Below are positions 1 through 7,540 of a stretch of DNA of 14,698 nt, one piece after another. Where the stretch lies: NCBI GenBank assembly GCA_900544755.1, contig UQWQ01000056.1, positions 1 to 14,698 on the forward strand. Direction: 5' to 3'. Under the pieces are notes generated by a model, which was not told where the DNA came from, searched no databases, and saw nothing but the letters and a program-made list of their open reading frames with translations. The DNA comes from an uncultured Collinsella sp. Lineage in GTDB: Bacteria; Actinomycetota; Coriobacteriia; Coriobacteriales; Coriobacteriaceae. The position numbers were made by a program, and so were the translations under genes. How positions within the stretch are numbered: position 1 is the first letter of the stretch; each line of letters opens with the position of its first letter.

Positions 1-1594
1 AGATGGCACCGCGATCGCCAAGCCTGACTGCCGTGTTAAACGAAGAGTTGAGCTCATCGGGGCTCGAGATGGCACCCGAAACCGCAAAGGCAACCACGCC
101 GTTGCGACCGGGCGGAGCGATACGCGGACGCTCGCCCGAAAGCGCTTTAATGGCCTGGTCAAACGCATTGCTCGCACGGTCGGCCTCATCCTCGGTCTGA
201 CGCATGAGCTCAAGCTCTTTGTTCCGACATTTGACGTATTCCTCCAAGGCCTTTTTGAACTCGTCGAAGTGATATTCGAAGCCGTTTTCGATAGAGGTTG
301 AAGGCGCCGCAACAGCACCAAGCGACAAAACGCCAAAATGGCATTTGCTGCATTTATCCTGTCCATCGTAATCGGCAACCGAAGCAAATCCGCTCGGCGT
401 CCCTTTCTTATAGTTAGGGCAGGTCGTCCCGTAATGCAGATACGCCTTGTCATCGTTCACGCTAGTCGGCCACACCGCATCGGTATAGAGTTCCGTCGCC
501 CGAACCTCATCAGAGTTGCGCGGCAGCAGCGGAATATAGGAGGAAACCCTGTCTCCGTTCTCGGTTATATGCGCCCGATCGACCTCCGCGCTCGCATAGG
601 TATAAAACGCCTTACGCGCCGCAGACTCTGCCTTCATCTCGACACTCGAGCCGTGGGGCTTCTCATTTGTCAGACGCCAATGGTAGTAGTCCTTCGCGCG
701 ATCAAGGGCAACTTGGGGCTCCCACGTAACGCTCGATGAGTAATGCGGATTTTGAACACCGGAGAGATCCGTTAGGCTTTTCGCACGCTCCCACATGCAA
801 GAACAGCTGCCGACCGAGCCCTTGTCAGACCCACCACAATCCGCCAGCCAAGCACGCTCTTTAGCCTTCGCCGTGTCCTCAGAAGCCTTCCGCAGCTCCT
901 CGGCCGCACACTCTAAATCATCTGATGTGTCTTTAATGGCATCGGTCGAGATCTCGGACCCCTCGAGCGCAGCGAAGTCAGACTCGGATGTCCTGGGCAC
1001 GGCAAGCGCCGTACCGGTATAGGTCACACTATCGGTATCCTGCGCCGACACCGCCTGCGTGGCACGCGCGGCGATCAGATACGGCAGAGCCGTCTCGATT
1101 TTCTGTAAGCCTTCCGATGCGCTTTTGGCAAACTTGTTGCGCGTTTTAATGATCTCAATCCCGGTGTCGACCATATTGCCGGCAACCGGCTCGGCACCCG
1201 GGATGAGGATGGCGACCAGGCCCGTCCCGATCGTGGCAAACCCCGCCAGCCCCAGACTCAAGATGCTCGCATCAACCACCGTGGCAGCCGTGTGATAGGA
1301 CGACACTACGTTGGCACCCGCCAGCGCGCCACTATCAGCCGCCACCTGAGTATCCCCGGCACGCGACATGCTCCATATCGCCGCGGTCGACGAAAACAAC
1401 AATGTGAGCACCACTAGGATGACCACGGCAGAAGAAAGCGTGGTATAGGCGCCGTCTTCGATAAACAGATCGACACCGGCTCGACCCATAAAGCCGCCTC
1501 GTTTGCGGAGAGCGCCTGGTCGACGGCGGGCCGCAAACCCTTGCGTCACCCGCAACAGGCAGCGCCTAATCCCATGCAGCAATCCACGAATCAT
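1..1594 (-). CDS. TadG-like large pilus-locus protein, cysteine-rich (partial, C-terminus beyond left edge)
   Basis: Open frame of 531 codons with no stop, running off the window edge. The ATG at 1594 has a strong ribosome binding site (GGAGGGAG, 5 bases upstream) and overlaps the end of the TadE-like gene by 29 bases. A second possible start is the ATG at codon 36. Residues 1-45 are basic and cytoplasmic. One membrane helix lies at about residues 52-74 (TLSSAVVILVVLTLLF). It is followed by AADSGALAGANVV, which resembles the start of TadE/TadG extracellular regions, and by a second hydrophobic stretch at about 110-135. The remainder is predicted to be extracellular, with coiled-coil-like charged stretches near 222-250 and 440-490. 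It has eight cysteines after the membrane helix (229, 253, 264, 266, 392, 415, 418, 456), including a C-x-x-C-H at 415-419. It is last in the visible part of the Tad operon, so a structural or adhesive surface role is inferred. Homology to TadG is weak and rests on topology and position. Confidence 0.72.
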   Translation of the reverse strand, partial: MIRGLLHGIRRCLLRVTQGFAARRRPGALRKRGGFMGRAGVDLFIEDGAYTTLSSAVVILVVLTLLFSSTAAIWSMSRAGDTQVAADSGALAGANVVSSYHTAATVVDASILSLGLAGFATIGTGLVAILIPGAEPVAGNMVDTGIEIIKTRNKFAKSASEGLQKIETALPYLIAARATQAVSAQDTDSVTYTGTALAVPRTSESDFAALEGSEISTDAIKDTSDDLECAAEELRKASEDTAKAKERAWLADCGGSDKGSVGSCSCMWERAKSLTDLSGVQNPHYSSSVTWEPQVALDRAKDYYHWRLTNEKPHGSSVEMKAESAARKAFYTYASAEVDRAHITENGDRVSSYIPLLPRNSDEVRATELYTDAVWPTSVNDDKAYLHYGTTCPNYKKGTPSGFASVADYDGQDKCSKCHFGVLSLGAVAAPSTSIENGFEYHFDEFKKALEEYVKCRNKELELMRQTEDEADRASNAFDQAIKALSGERPRIAPPGRNGVVAFAVSGAISSPDELNSSFNTAVRLGDRGAI

Positions 1595-2063
1595 AATCTC
1601 CCTCCAGCCATTCGGGACGCGATTGATACGAGACATCGACCTTGAGCTCAACGTAGCCGCCCTCGGCGGTACCACCCATAGCCTGCGCAAACGCACCGAT
1701 CACAGGCAACGGCTTGACCTCGCCGGAAACGGACACGGACGAGACGCCACCCGCACCGGCCCGGCCAAGCTCGATATCCCACGACAACGGCCCGCCGGCA
1801 TGAAAGATCGAAACGTTGGGCACTGCGGCAAGTCGGCGGCGGGTGAACTCCTTAAGATCGTCGTCCTCCGCCGTCGTCGTGGTCATGAGCCGCGCGGTCT
1901 CGGCGGCGGCAGACTCCATGACCGCGCGCGTATAGAGCAGACACACCGGTTGCAGTGCGAGAAGGATGAGCGTCAGAAACGTCGGCAGCAAAAAAGCGGC
2001 CTCGACCGTAGACTGCGCCCGGTCCTCGCGCGCGATATCAATACAGCGCGATGTCCTCAGCAC
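1566..2063 (-). CDS. tadE: TadE-like minor pilin
   Basis: 165 residues if read from the GTG at 2063. TadE proteins are pseudopilins of the Tad secretion system, needed for pilus assembly or surface attachment. The N-terminus carries the prepilin-like signature AQSTVEAAFLLP at residues 17-28, with the key glutamate at 21. A single hydrophobic helix to about residue 44 follows, then an extracellular domain of about 120 residues ending DYDSWIAAWD. The start is uncertain. No ATG precedes the signature, the GTG at 2063 has no clear ribosome binding site, and an ATT at 2042 would sit on the stop of the upstream gene (2038-2040). Translational coupling to the upstream pilin-like gene is likely in either case. 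The frame stays open upstream to 2507, but that part overlaps two better genes and is not believed. Function comes from motif and context. Confidence 0.8.
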   Translation of the reverse strand: MLRTSRCIDIAREDRAQSTVEAAFLLPTFLTLILLALQPVCLLYTRAVMESAAAETARLMTTTTAEDDDLKEFTRRRLAAVPNVSIFHAGGPLSWDIELGRAGAGGVSSVSVSGEVKPLPVIGAFAQAMGGTAEGGYVELKVDVSYQSRPEWLEGDYDSWIAAWD

Positions 2064-2256
2064 CCGCAGCAGCGTCGACAACCGATGTCGAGGTGACGCC
2101 GTGAGACGCCGCCCGCTCGACCAGCGCCGCCAAGCGCCCATCGGTGCCAGCACGCCAAAGCCCCGCAATCGCCAACACGATCGATAACAGCGCCACCGTG
2201 ACGATGGCGTATTCCACAGTCGCTTGGGCAACCTCCTCACGCAGAACGCCATGCAT
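2038..2256 (-). CDS. small pilin-like protein of the Tad locus
   Basis: 72 residues. The ATG at 2256 follows GGAGG by 9 bases, and that site lies inside the last codons of the upstream gene, whose stop is at 2258-2260. Residues 6-20 (REEVAQATVEYAIVT) are strikingly like the processing region of the Flp pilin two genes upstream (EESAQGTTEYAILV) and of the TadE-like protein that follows (AQSTVEAAFL). The prepilin glutamate is at 15. A hydrophobic helix spans about residues 16-34, followed by a 38-residue mostly polar tail with one alanine-rich stretch. It is too short to be a normal TadE and has a longer tail than a typical Flp subunit. It may be a minor pilin, a second pilus subunit or a TadE/TadF variant. 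Processing by a prepilin peptidase is inferred. Confidence 0.75.
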   Translation of the reverse strand: MHGVLREEVAQATVEYAIVTVALLSIVLAIAGLWRAGTDGRLAALVERAASHGVTSTSVVDAAAGAEDIALY

Positions 2257-2257
2257 T

Positions 2258-2821
2258 TCACGACCCCTCCTTTGAGCTTATTGTTTGCGGGACCAGGCGC
2301 ACGGCGCGCAGACGACACGAAGCATCGCCAGTATCCGCAGCAACCGTCACCATATCGACCCAGCCGCGTTCGTCGCGCACGATGGCGCCCCACACGTTTC
2401 CCTTGATGTCGAGATAGCCGCTCAGAGCAAGTTGCGCCGTGGGTACCTCGCGATAGGCACGCAGCATATCCGCCGCCGCTTCGGTCATCGGTCGGTCCTC
2501 GGACCATGCAAGCCGGACCGCAATCGCGTTGCCCTCAGGCGAATCCGTCGCAGTGCCAGACCGCTTGTCGAGCGTCCGCAGAAAGGTTTGCGCCGTGACA
2601 GCGACATCCGAATCGTCCGTATCTCGCATCTCATCTTTTTGAGACGCCACCGCCGAATCTGAGCCCAAATCGGAGGCGATCCCAGGACGCTGCTGCCGCG
2701 CGGCGTTAAGCCCCCAAAGCACCGCCGCTATCGCCACGGTCAGGCAAGCAAACACCAGCAGCACCCCGATGGGGCGCTCGCCCTCTACAGGCTGTTGATG
2801 CCCTCGCTGATAGCGTTCCAT
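2258..2821 (-). CDS. unrecognised single-pass membrane protein in the Tad operon
   Basis: 187 residues from the ATG at 2821. I do not recognise a family. A short polar N-terminus is followed by one membrane helix at about residues 18-40 (IGVLLVFACLTVAIAAVLWG). Next comes a polar, Asp/Ser-rich linker to about residue 75, then a compact domain of about 110 residues, presumably outside the cell. The domain contains VRLAWSEDRPMTEAAADMLRA, and its last third reads like a beta-rich fold. The chosen start overlaps the Flp pilin gene by 37 bases and has only a weak ribosome binding site (AAGG, about 10 bases upstream). A GTG at 2764 is in frame, but it falls inside the membrane helix and has no well-placed site. 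Lying between two pilin genes, it is likely an accessory assembly or anchoring factor; this is inference from position only. Confidence 0.7.
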   Translation of the reverse strand: MERYQRGHQQPVEGERPIGVLLVFACLTVAIAAVLWGLNAARQQRPGIASDLGSDSAVASQKDEMRDTDDSDVAVTAQTFLRTLDKRSGTATDSPEGNAIAVRLAWSEDRPMTEAAADMLRAYREVPTAQLALSGYLDIKGNVWGAIVRDERGWVDMVTVAADTGDASCRLRAVRLVPQTISSKEGS

Positions 2822-3018
2822 AGATCTTGGACCTTGCCCTTAAATGCGACGATGGCGATAATCGCGATCACCACGAGCACGCCGACCAAGATGGCATACT
2901 CAGTGGTACCCTGTGCACTCTCCTCCTGCAATAGTTCCTTGGCGCGCTGACGAACATGTGCCGCCCGGCAAAACGCCCAGCCCTGGACCTTGCCAGCAGC
3001 GTCAGTCATCGTGTTCAT
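2785..3018 (-). CDS. flp: Flp-type pilin, probable major subunit of the Tad pilus
   Basis: 77 residues. The ATG at 3018 has a strong ribosome binding site (AGGGAGGA, 5 bases upstream) and starts 10 bases after the tadC stop. A 36-residue basic leader, longer than in many Flp proteins, ends in EESAQG at 32-37. TTEYAILVGVLVVIAIIAIVAF then starts the hydrophobic helix. This matches the Flp pattern of Gly, Glu-Tyr and a hydrophobic stretch, so prepilin peptidase cleavage after Gly37 is the likely processing step, leaving a subunit of about 40 residues. The short C-terminal tail (KVQDLWNAISEGINSL) is amphipathic, as is usual for Flp. In many tad loci flp is the first gene; here it lies in mid-operon with no room for a promoter directly in front. 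Abundance may therefore depend on its strong ribosome binding site or on mRNA processing. Confidence 0.9.
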   Translation of the reverse strand: MNTMTDAAGKVQGWAFCRAAHVRQRAKELLQEESAQGTTEYAILVGVLVVIAIIAIVAFKGKVQDLWNAISEGINSL

Positions 3019-3028
3019 GTATTCCTCC

Positions 3029-3670
3029 CTACATCATCCCGCCTGCTCCCAGCAGCGGGCCCAATATGGACAGAAGCAACGCCGGCAAGATGAGCGTGCC
3101 GGTGGGAATCAGCAGCTTGACGGGTGCACGCTCGATCTCGCGCTCGACCGCGGCGCGATGAGCCGCACGGATCTCGCGACTTTGAGCGGCCAGCGTCTCG
3201 GCAAGTGGGGCACCCAGGGCGAGCGCCTGCCCCACCGTGATGGCAAAGGTCTCGAGCGCTCGCACGTCCAGGTCGCGCGCGGCGGCCAACAACTCGTCCT
3301 CACGCGTGCCCACGCCCACCTGCCACGCCATACAGGCGCGTTCAAGGCGAAGAGCCAGCACTGACCGGCGGTTGGCGCAGAAAATCTCAAGCGCCGCATC
3401 AAACGAAAGACCGGCCGAAAGACCCAAGCGCACAACATCGATCATCTCGGACACTTCGCCGAGCGACACTCGCGCCGGGCCGCCCGCTCCAACCGCGCCC
3501 TTCACTCGCGCGGTCAGAGCATCGACCACCGAGCGACCCGCGGCAGCGACCAGCACCGCCTCGCGCATGCAGGCCCCTGCGATCTTGCGTGCATCCGCCC
3601 GATCCAAACCCGTCGCGACAAATACACTCAGGGCGCACAGGCAAGCCGCAACTGCAACCGGGGCGCTCAT
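3029..3670 (-). CDS. tadC: TadC, inner-membrane platform protein (type II secretion F domain)
   Basis: 213 residues from the ATG at 3670, which overlaps the tadB stop as ATGA. The frame is open upstream to 3808, but that part lies inside tadB and reads as arginine/cysteine-rich nonsense, so the overlapping ATG is preferred. An N-terminal membrane helix covers about residues 4-20. A type II secretion F-like domain follows at about 70-175 (EVSEMIDVVRLGLSAGLSFD and TVGQALALGAPLAETL). A C-terminal membrane hairpin lies at about 187-208 (KLLIPTGTLILPALLLSILGP), a pattern typical of TadC tails. TadB and TadC together form the membrane platform that couples the TadA motor to pilus assembly. At 213 residues it is shorter than the common TadC of roughly 300, mainly at the N-terminal side. 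Confidence 0.88.
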   Translation of the reverse strand: MSAPVAVAACLCALSVFVATGLDRADARKIAGACMREAVLVAAAGRSVVDALTARVKGAVGAGGPARVSLGEVSEMIDVVRLGLSAGLSFDAALEIFCANRRSVLALRLERACMAWQVGVGTREDELLAAARDLDVRALETFAITVGQALALGAPLAETLAAQSREIRAAHRAAVEREIERAPVKLLIPTGTLILPALLLSILGPLLGAGGMM

Positions 3671-4593
3671 AGCTCCACCCGCATAATGCGCCGGATAACC
3701 ACCAGGGCAACGGCGTTGAGGGCAAGACCCAGCACCACAGCGCCCGCGCCGGCAGGCGTCGCAAGACCGCGACGAAAATCTGCCGAAAGCAGCGCCAACA
3801 CCGCGCACATGCCCGCCGGCATCGCCGCGACCATATGCGCAGACATGCGAGCCTGCGACGTCTTAACATCCAGGCGGCGCTTGAGCTCAATGCGCTCCCC
3901 CACCATGCTCGACGCCTCGGACAGTAAGTCGGCAAGCGGAGCGCCGGTGCGCTGAGACACCTTAAGCGCCAAGGTCACAAGCGAAAGACCGGGGGCGTCG
4001 ATACGCACGAGCAAGTCATCGAGCGCGTCGGTCGCCGAGATGCCGCAATCGATCGCCGCCGCCGCCCGCAAAAACTCGGTATGCACTGGCTCTTGCGCAT
4101 GAGCGCCCACAAAGCGCATGCCCTGGGCCAGCGAATGTCCCGAGGCAAGCGACATGGAAAGTGCGGTAAACGCCTCGGGCATTGCCTCTTCTGCATCGTG
4201 TTGCTCGCGCCGGCTCTCAAAGCCATCCCGAGCGGCACCAACGGCAAACGGAGCAACAAGTCCCAAGGCAAATCCGAGGGGCGATAACGACACCATCGTT
4301 AGTAAAACGCAGCAGACACCGCTCGATAGCAGCAGAAACGCCAAACGTCCCGAAGCATCTTCGATCACGAGGCCAAGGCGATGCGCCGGAGCCAGCGATG
4401 CCCACGAACGGGCGATCTTTTTCAGCAGATCGTTTTCCACCAGCTCACGCGGCAGCTTCTCTGCCACCATCTCGAGCGCCTGACGTGCCAGCTCCGCCAG
4501 CGGTACCTGCGGCACACGAGGTTCCGCCCCGCACGCCGTCGCGACAGAAAGCCCTGCCAAGCCCCCTACGACGAGGGGCACAGTGATCTCCAT
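3667..4593 (-). CDS. tadB: TadB, inner-membrane platform protein (type II secretion F domain)
   Basis: 308 residues. The ATG at 4593 has a near-perfect ribosome binding site (AGGAGGTG) and overlaps the end of tadA by 28 bases. An N-terminal membrane segment lies at about residues 3-20. A pair of helices lies at about 84-122 (LLLSSGVCCVLLTMVSLSPL). A type II secretion F domain follows at about 135-255 (AMPEAFTALSMSLASGHSLAQ; LALKVSQRTGAPLADLL), then two C-terminal helices at about 254-302. This is the usual TadB layout. TadB pairs with TadC in the cytoplasmic membrane as the platform for the TadA ATPase. The 4-base overlap with tadC indicates coupled translation and fits a 1:1 partnership. Function is assigned from family and neighbours. 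Confidence 0.9.
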   Translation of the reverse strand: MEITVPLVVGGLAGLSVATACGAEPRVPQVPLAELARQALEMVAEKLPRELVENDLLKKIARSWASLAPAHRLGLVIEDASGRLAFLLLSSGVCCVLLTMVSLSPLGFALGLVAPFAVGAARDGFESRREQHDAEEAMPEAFTALSMSLASGHSLAQGMRFVGAHAQEPVHTEFLRAAAAIDCGISATDALDDLLVRIDAPGLSLVTLALKVSQRTGAPLADLLSEASSMVGERIELKRRLDVKTSQARMSAHMVAAMPAGMCAVLALLSADFRRGLATPAGAGAVVLGLALNAVALVVIRRIMRVEL

Positions 4594-5894
4594 TCGTCCA
4601 CCTCCTCTTGTGTGAGCGTCCCCGACCGCAGGCCTTCTGCGATAAACGGCGGCTCGCGGTCAAGCGTCCAGGTGCGCTCGGCGGCATCGAACGTCACATA
4701 GCGCTCGAGCTCTACGCCACCCGATGCGGCGCGTCGCACCCCCGAATACGAGGAGACGAAACGCCTGCCATCGGCGTGGCGCTCGGACATCACGATGCCG
4801 TCGAGCGCCATGGCAATCTGCTCCTCGATGAGCTCGCTCGGCAGATCGATGCCATAACGTGCAAGCAACGTCAGACGCACCACGGTCTCCTGTTCTGAAC
4901 CCGCATGAAGTGTGGTGAGCGACCCGTCGTGGCCCGTGTTCATGGCCTGCAACATGTCGCAGCACTCGGCACCGCGCACCTCGCCCACCACGATGCGGTC
5001 GGGGCGCATGCGTAGGGCATTAGTTACCAGGTCGCGGATCGTCACCGCGCCCTCGCCCTCAATTGAAGCCTCGCGCGCCTCTAGGCGCACCACGTGCGGA
5101 TGATGCGCAAACTTGAGCTCGGCAGAGTCCTCGATCGTCACGATGCGCTCGCCGGTGGAAATCTCACATGACAACGCGTTGAGCAGGGTGGTCTTACCAG
5201 ATCCCGTGCCTCCCGCAACCGCTAGGTCCTGTCGCAGCGACACCGCACACGACAGCAGCTGCGCATACCAAAGCGGCAGCGATCCCAACCCCACGAGCTC
5301 GTCCAGCGAGCAGATACGGTCCGAGAACTTTCGGATGGTGAGAATCGGTCCGTCAATCGCCACAGGCGGAATCACCGCGTTGACGCGATAGCCCGTTTTG
5401 AGGCGGGCGTTGACGATGGGGCTGCGCTCGTCGATGCGCCTGCCCAGCGGCGAGATGATACGGTCGATGAGCACACGGATCTGCTCGTCGTCCTCAAACG
5501 CATGCTCGATGGGGTACAAGACGCCGCCGCGTTCAAAGAAAGCCGAGCAGCAGCCGTTGATCATGATCTCGGTAACGGTGTCGTCCTCGATGAGCGGCTG
5601 CAACGGCCCCAAGCCCACCACGTCATCCAAAATCTCGTCGATGATGGTCTCGCGCTCGGGCGTCGCGAGATCGGTCGGCTCCTCAACATTGAGCGCCGTC
5701 TCCACCGCGGGACGCAATTCCGAGCGGGCAAGTGCCGGGTCGATATAGGCGCTGATACGCGCCACTTCGTCGTAACCCATGCGGTCCATCACGGCGCGCT
5801 TGGTGCGTCGTTTCACGGCGCGGCGACGCCCCGCATCCACAGGCGCTGCCGCCGCCGCAGCGCCAGCAGCCTTAATCCTCGTTTGCAGGCTCAT
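4566..5894 (-). CDS. tadA: TadA/CpaF pilus-assembly motor ATPase
   Basis: 442 residues. The ATG at 5894 overlaps the tadZ stop (ATGA), with GAGGGTGAT in front. This is the hexameric secretion ATPase that drives Flp pilus extension and possibly retraction. All family motifs are visible: Walker A GGTGSGKTT at 228-236, Asp box TIEDSAEL at 253-260, Walker B with RIVVGEVRG at 300-308, and His box TGHDGSLTTLHA at 320-331. The N-terminal part has the CpaF hallmarks DEILDDVVGLGPLQPLIED (86-104) and VTEIMINGC (107-115). Residues 1-40 are alanine/arginine-rich and probably flexible. Length agrees with CpaF proteins. It lies between TadZ and TadB, the usual tad gene order. Confidence 0.95.
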   Translation of the reverse strand: MSLQTRIKAAGAAAAAAPVDAGRRRAVKRRTKRAVMDRMGYDEVARISAYIDPALARSELRPAVETALNVEEPTDLATPERETIIDEILDDVVGLGPLQPLIEDDTVTEIMINGCCSAFFERGGVLYPIEHAFEDDEQIRVLIDRIISPLGRRIDERSPIVNARLKTGYRVNAVIPPVAIDGPILTIRKFSDRICSLDELVGLGSLPLWYAQLLSCAVSLRQDLAVAGGTGSGKTTLLNALSCEISTGERIVTIEDSAELKFAHHPHVVRLEAREASIEGEGAVTIRDLVTNALRMRPDRIVVGEVRGAECCDMLQAMNTGHDGSLTTLHAGSEQETVVRLTLLARYGIDLPSELIEEQIAMALDGIVMSERHADGRRFVSSYSGVRRAASGGVELERYVTFDAAERTWTLDREPPFIAEGLRSGTLTQEEVDEWRSLCPSS

Positions 5895-7540
5895 CGCTGA
5901 TCACCCTCGCGCGACCAGGGAAGGCGGATACGCGGGCGTTCGGTGCGCGTTGCACGGTCGGCGACCATATCGCTCCAAGGGCCGACGGCGCACCCCAGTT
6001 CCACGAGCATCTCGCGCGTGGCCTCGCGCACGCTAGTCGCAAAAGCGCTGGTCTGCCCCACTGCCTCGTCAGCGCGCCCAAACGCCATGAGCGCGGCGAG
6101 ATCCTGCCCGCCATCGGCGATACGAATCTTGGAGCCCAACGCACAGGCAATCTCAAAGCGCATGGCGACGTCCTCGTCTGCCCCGCGCGCACCGAACCGG
6201 TTGAACACGGCGCTCATGCGCGTGCGCGGCACACCTACTCGACCTGCCAGTTCAATGACGCGCGATGCCGATGCCGCGGACGACACCGCCGCATCGCCAA
6301 CGACCAGGCAACGGTCGCTCGCCGCCACCGCAGCCGCCACGGCGTCGCCCCAAAAGACCGAGGTATCGATAAAGACCACGTCGGATTCGCGACGCAGAAC
6401 ATCAAGCAGTAGCTCCACCGGACGTGCCATGAGCTCGGCTTGCTCGGGCGCCGCGACGGGACCCCAGAGCGTAACGCCCGGCGCCACGCGCATCGATGTG
6501 GCTACGATATCCGGCTCGGTGAGCGTGCCCGCCGCCGACGGCTCGATAAGTGCCGCCATATCGCGCGGAGCATCGACGCCTAACAAGTCGTAAAGGTTTC
6601 CAAACATCAGGTCCAGGTCGAGCACGGCGGCACGCAAGCCCAACAGCGACGATGTGTGTGCCATGGCGGCAACGATCGTCGACTTGCCGCAACCGCCCGA
6701 ACCCGAAATAGCGCAGATGACCGGAGCTCGATGCGGCGGAGCGGCAGCGTCTGCCGGCGGCATCGGAGGCGGCGGGGCGGGCGTCGGTGGCAGCGCCCCC
6801 GTCTCCCCCGCCGCAACCACACGCTGCGTCCAAGCCGGCATGGCAGCTTGTTCGGTCTGCGAGGCAGGCTCGTTCTGCGCAATCTGCTCATGCTGCATTA
6901 GCGACAACTCGCCGCACCCGGCAAAGCCCTCAACTTCGTCGAGTTCATCCACCAGATTCACGCCGTGCACGTATCCCATATCTACAGCCGGGGAGTCGCC
7001 AGCATGCTGCGCCGGCCCTCCAGCGTCATCGCATACAAGGGGGTTCCGGGGGCGCCGACCATGCTCGGCTTCCGCTTTTCCATAATCATCAACACGCGGG
7101 CCTCTTGTAGCGCGAGGCGCCCCGGGTTCCCTATCAACAAAAGCATCGGGCTCAATCGTCATGCGCCGATCGGAATCAACCGCTCCCTCGCCCGCACGCC
7201 CGTTGCCGCATATACTGTGCGCAGCGATGACCTCGGTCGCCCCCGCGCGAAACAGCCCCTCGATATCCGACGGATCGAGCGCTTCTATCAACACGACCAC
7301 GCGACTCACGCGGCCTTCGGCCGTCAGGCGCGCAACAGTCTTGCGCACATCTTCGGTATCAAACAGAGACGCCGCGATGATGGCAGCCCCGCGGCGCGAC
7401 GGAAACGCCCGCGCCATGGAAACCAGCCCGTCCAGGTCACCCACGCGAAGCACCTGTGCACCCGCATCACGGCCCTCGACTTCCCGCTGCAACAGCCCGT
7501 AATCGCCGCACGCGCAGCACGCAAGCCAGATCGCCTTCAT
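5891..7540 (-). CDS. tadZ: TadZ/CpaE-like pilus localisation ATPase
   Basis: 549 residues from the ATG at 7540; a GTG at 7543 directly before it is an equally placed alternative. GGAGG lies 6-9 bases upstream, and the start overlaps the cpaB stop. Residues 1-110 form an atypical receiver-like domain (FRAGATEVIAAHSI near 97-110) as in CpaE/TadZ. Residues about 110-270 are a long low-complexity, Pro/Ala/Glu-rich linker. Residues 272-515 form a MinD/ParA-type ATPase: P-loop SGSGGCGKST at 279-288, LDLDLMFGNLYDLLG at 307-321, and VVFIDTSVFWGDA at 388-400. The signature lysine of the deviant Walker motif (KGG) is replaced, leaving a classical GxxxxGKS loop. TadZ proteins mark the site of Tad pilus assembly at the pole. 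At about 550 residues it is longer than typical because of the linker. Confidence 0.88.
   Translation of the reverse strand: MKAIWLACCACGDYGLLQREVEGRDAGAQVLRVGDLDGLVSMARAFPSRRGAAIIAASLFDTEDVRKTVARLTAEGRVSRVVVLIEALDPSDIEGLFRAGATEVIAAHSICGNGRAGEGAVDSDRRMTIEPDAFVDREPGAPRATRGPRVDDYGKAEAEHGRRPRNPLVCDDAGGPAQHAGDSPAVDMGYVHGVNLVDELDEVEGFAGCGELSLMQHEQIAQNEPASQTEQAAMPAWTQRVVAAGETGALPPTPAPPPPMPPADAAAPPHRAPVICAISGSGGCGKSTIVAAMAHTSSLLGLRAAVLDLDLMFGNLYDLLGVDAPRDMAALIEPSAAGTLTEPDIVATSMRVAPGVTLWGPVAAPEQAELMARPVELLLDVLRRESDVVFIDTSVFWGDAVAAAVAASDRCLVVGDAAVSSAASASRVIELAGRVGVPRTRMSAVFNRFGARGADEDVAMRFEIACALGSKIRIADGGQDLAALMAFGRADEAVGQTSAFATSVREATREMLVELGCAVGPWSDMVADRATRTERPRIRLPWSREGDQR

Noticed and set aside
2064..2507. 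N-terminal extension of the TadE-like frame
   Set aside because: It overlaps two better-supported genes and reads as Arg/Cys-rich nonsense; the TadE signature begins only after 2063.
3671..3808. 46-codon upstream extension of tadC
   Set aside because: It lies inside tadB. The ATGA overlap at 3667-3670 is the natural start, and the extension is Arg/Cys/Gly-rich.
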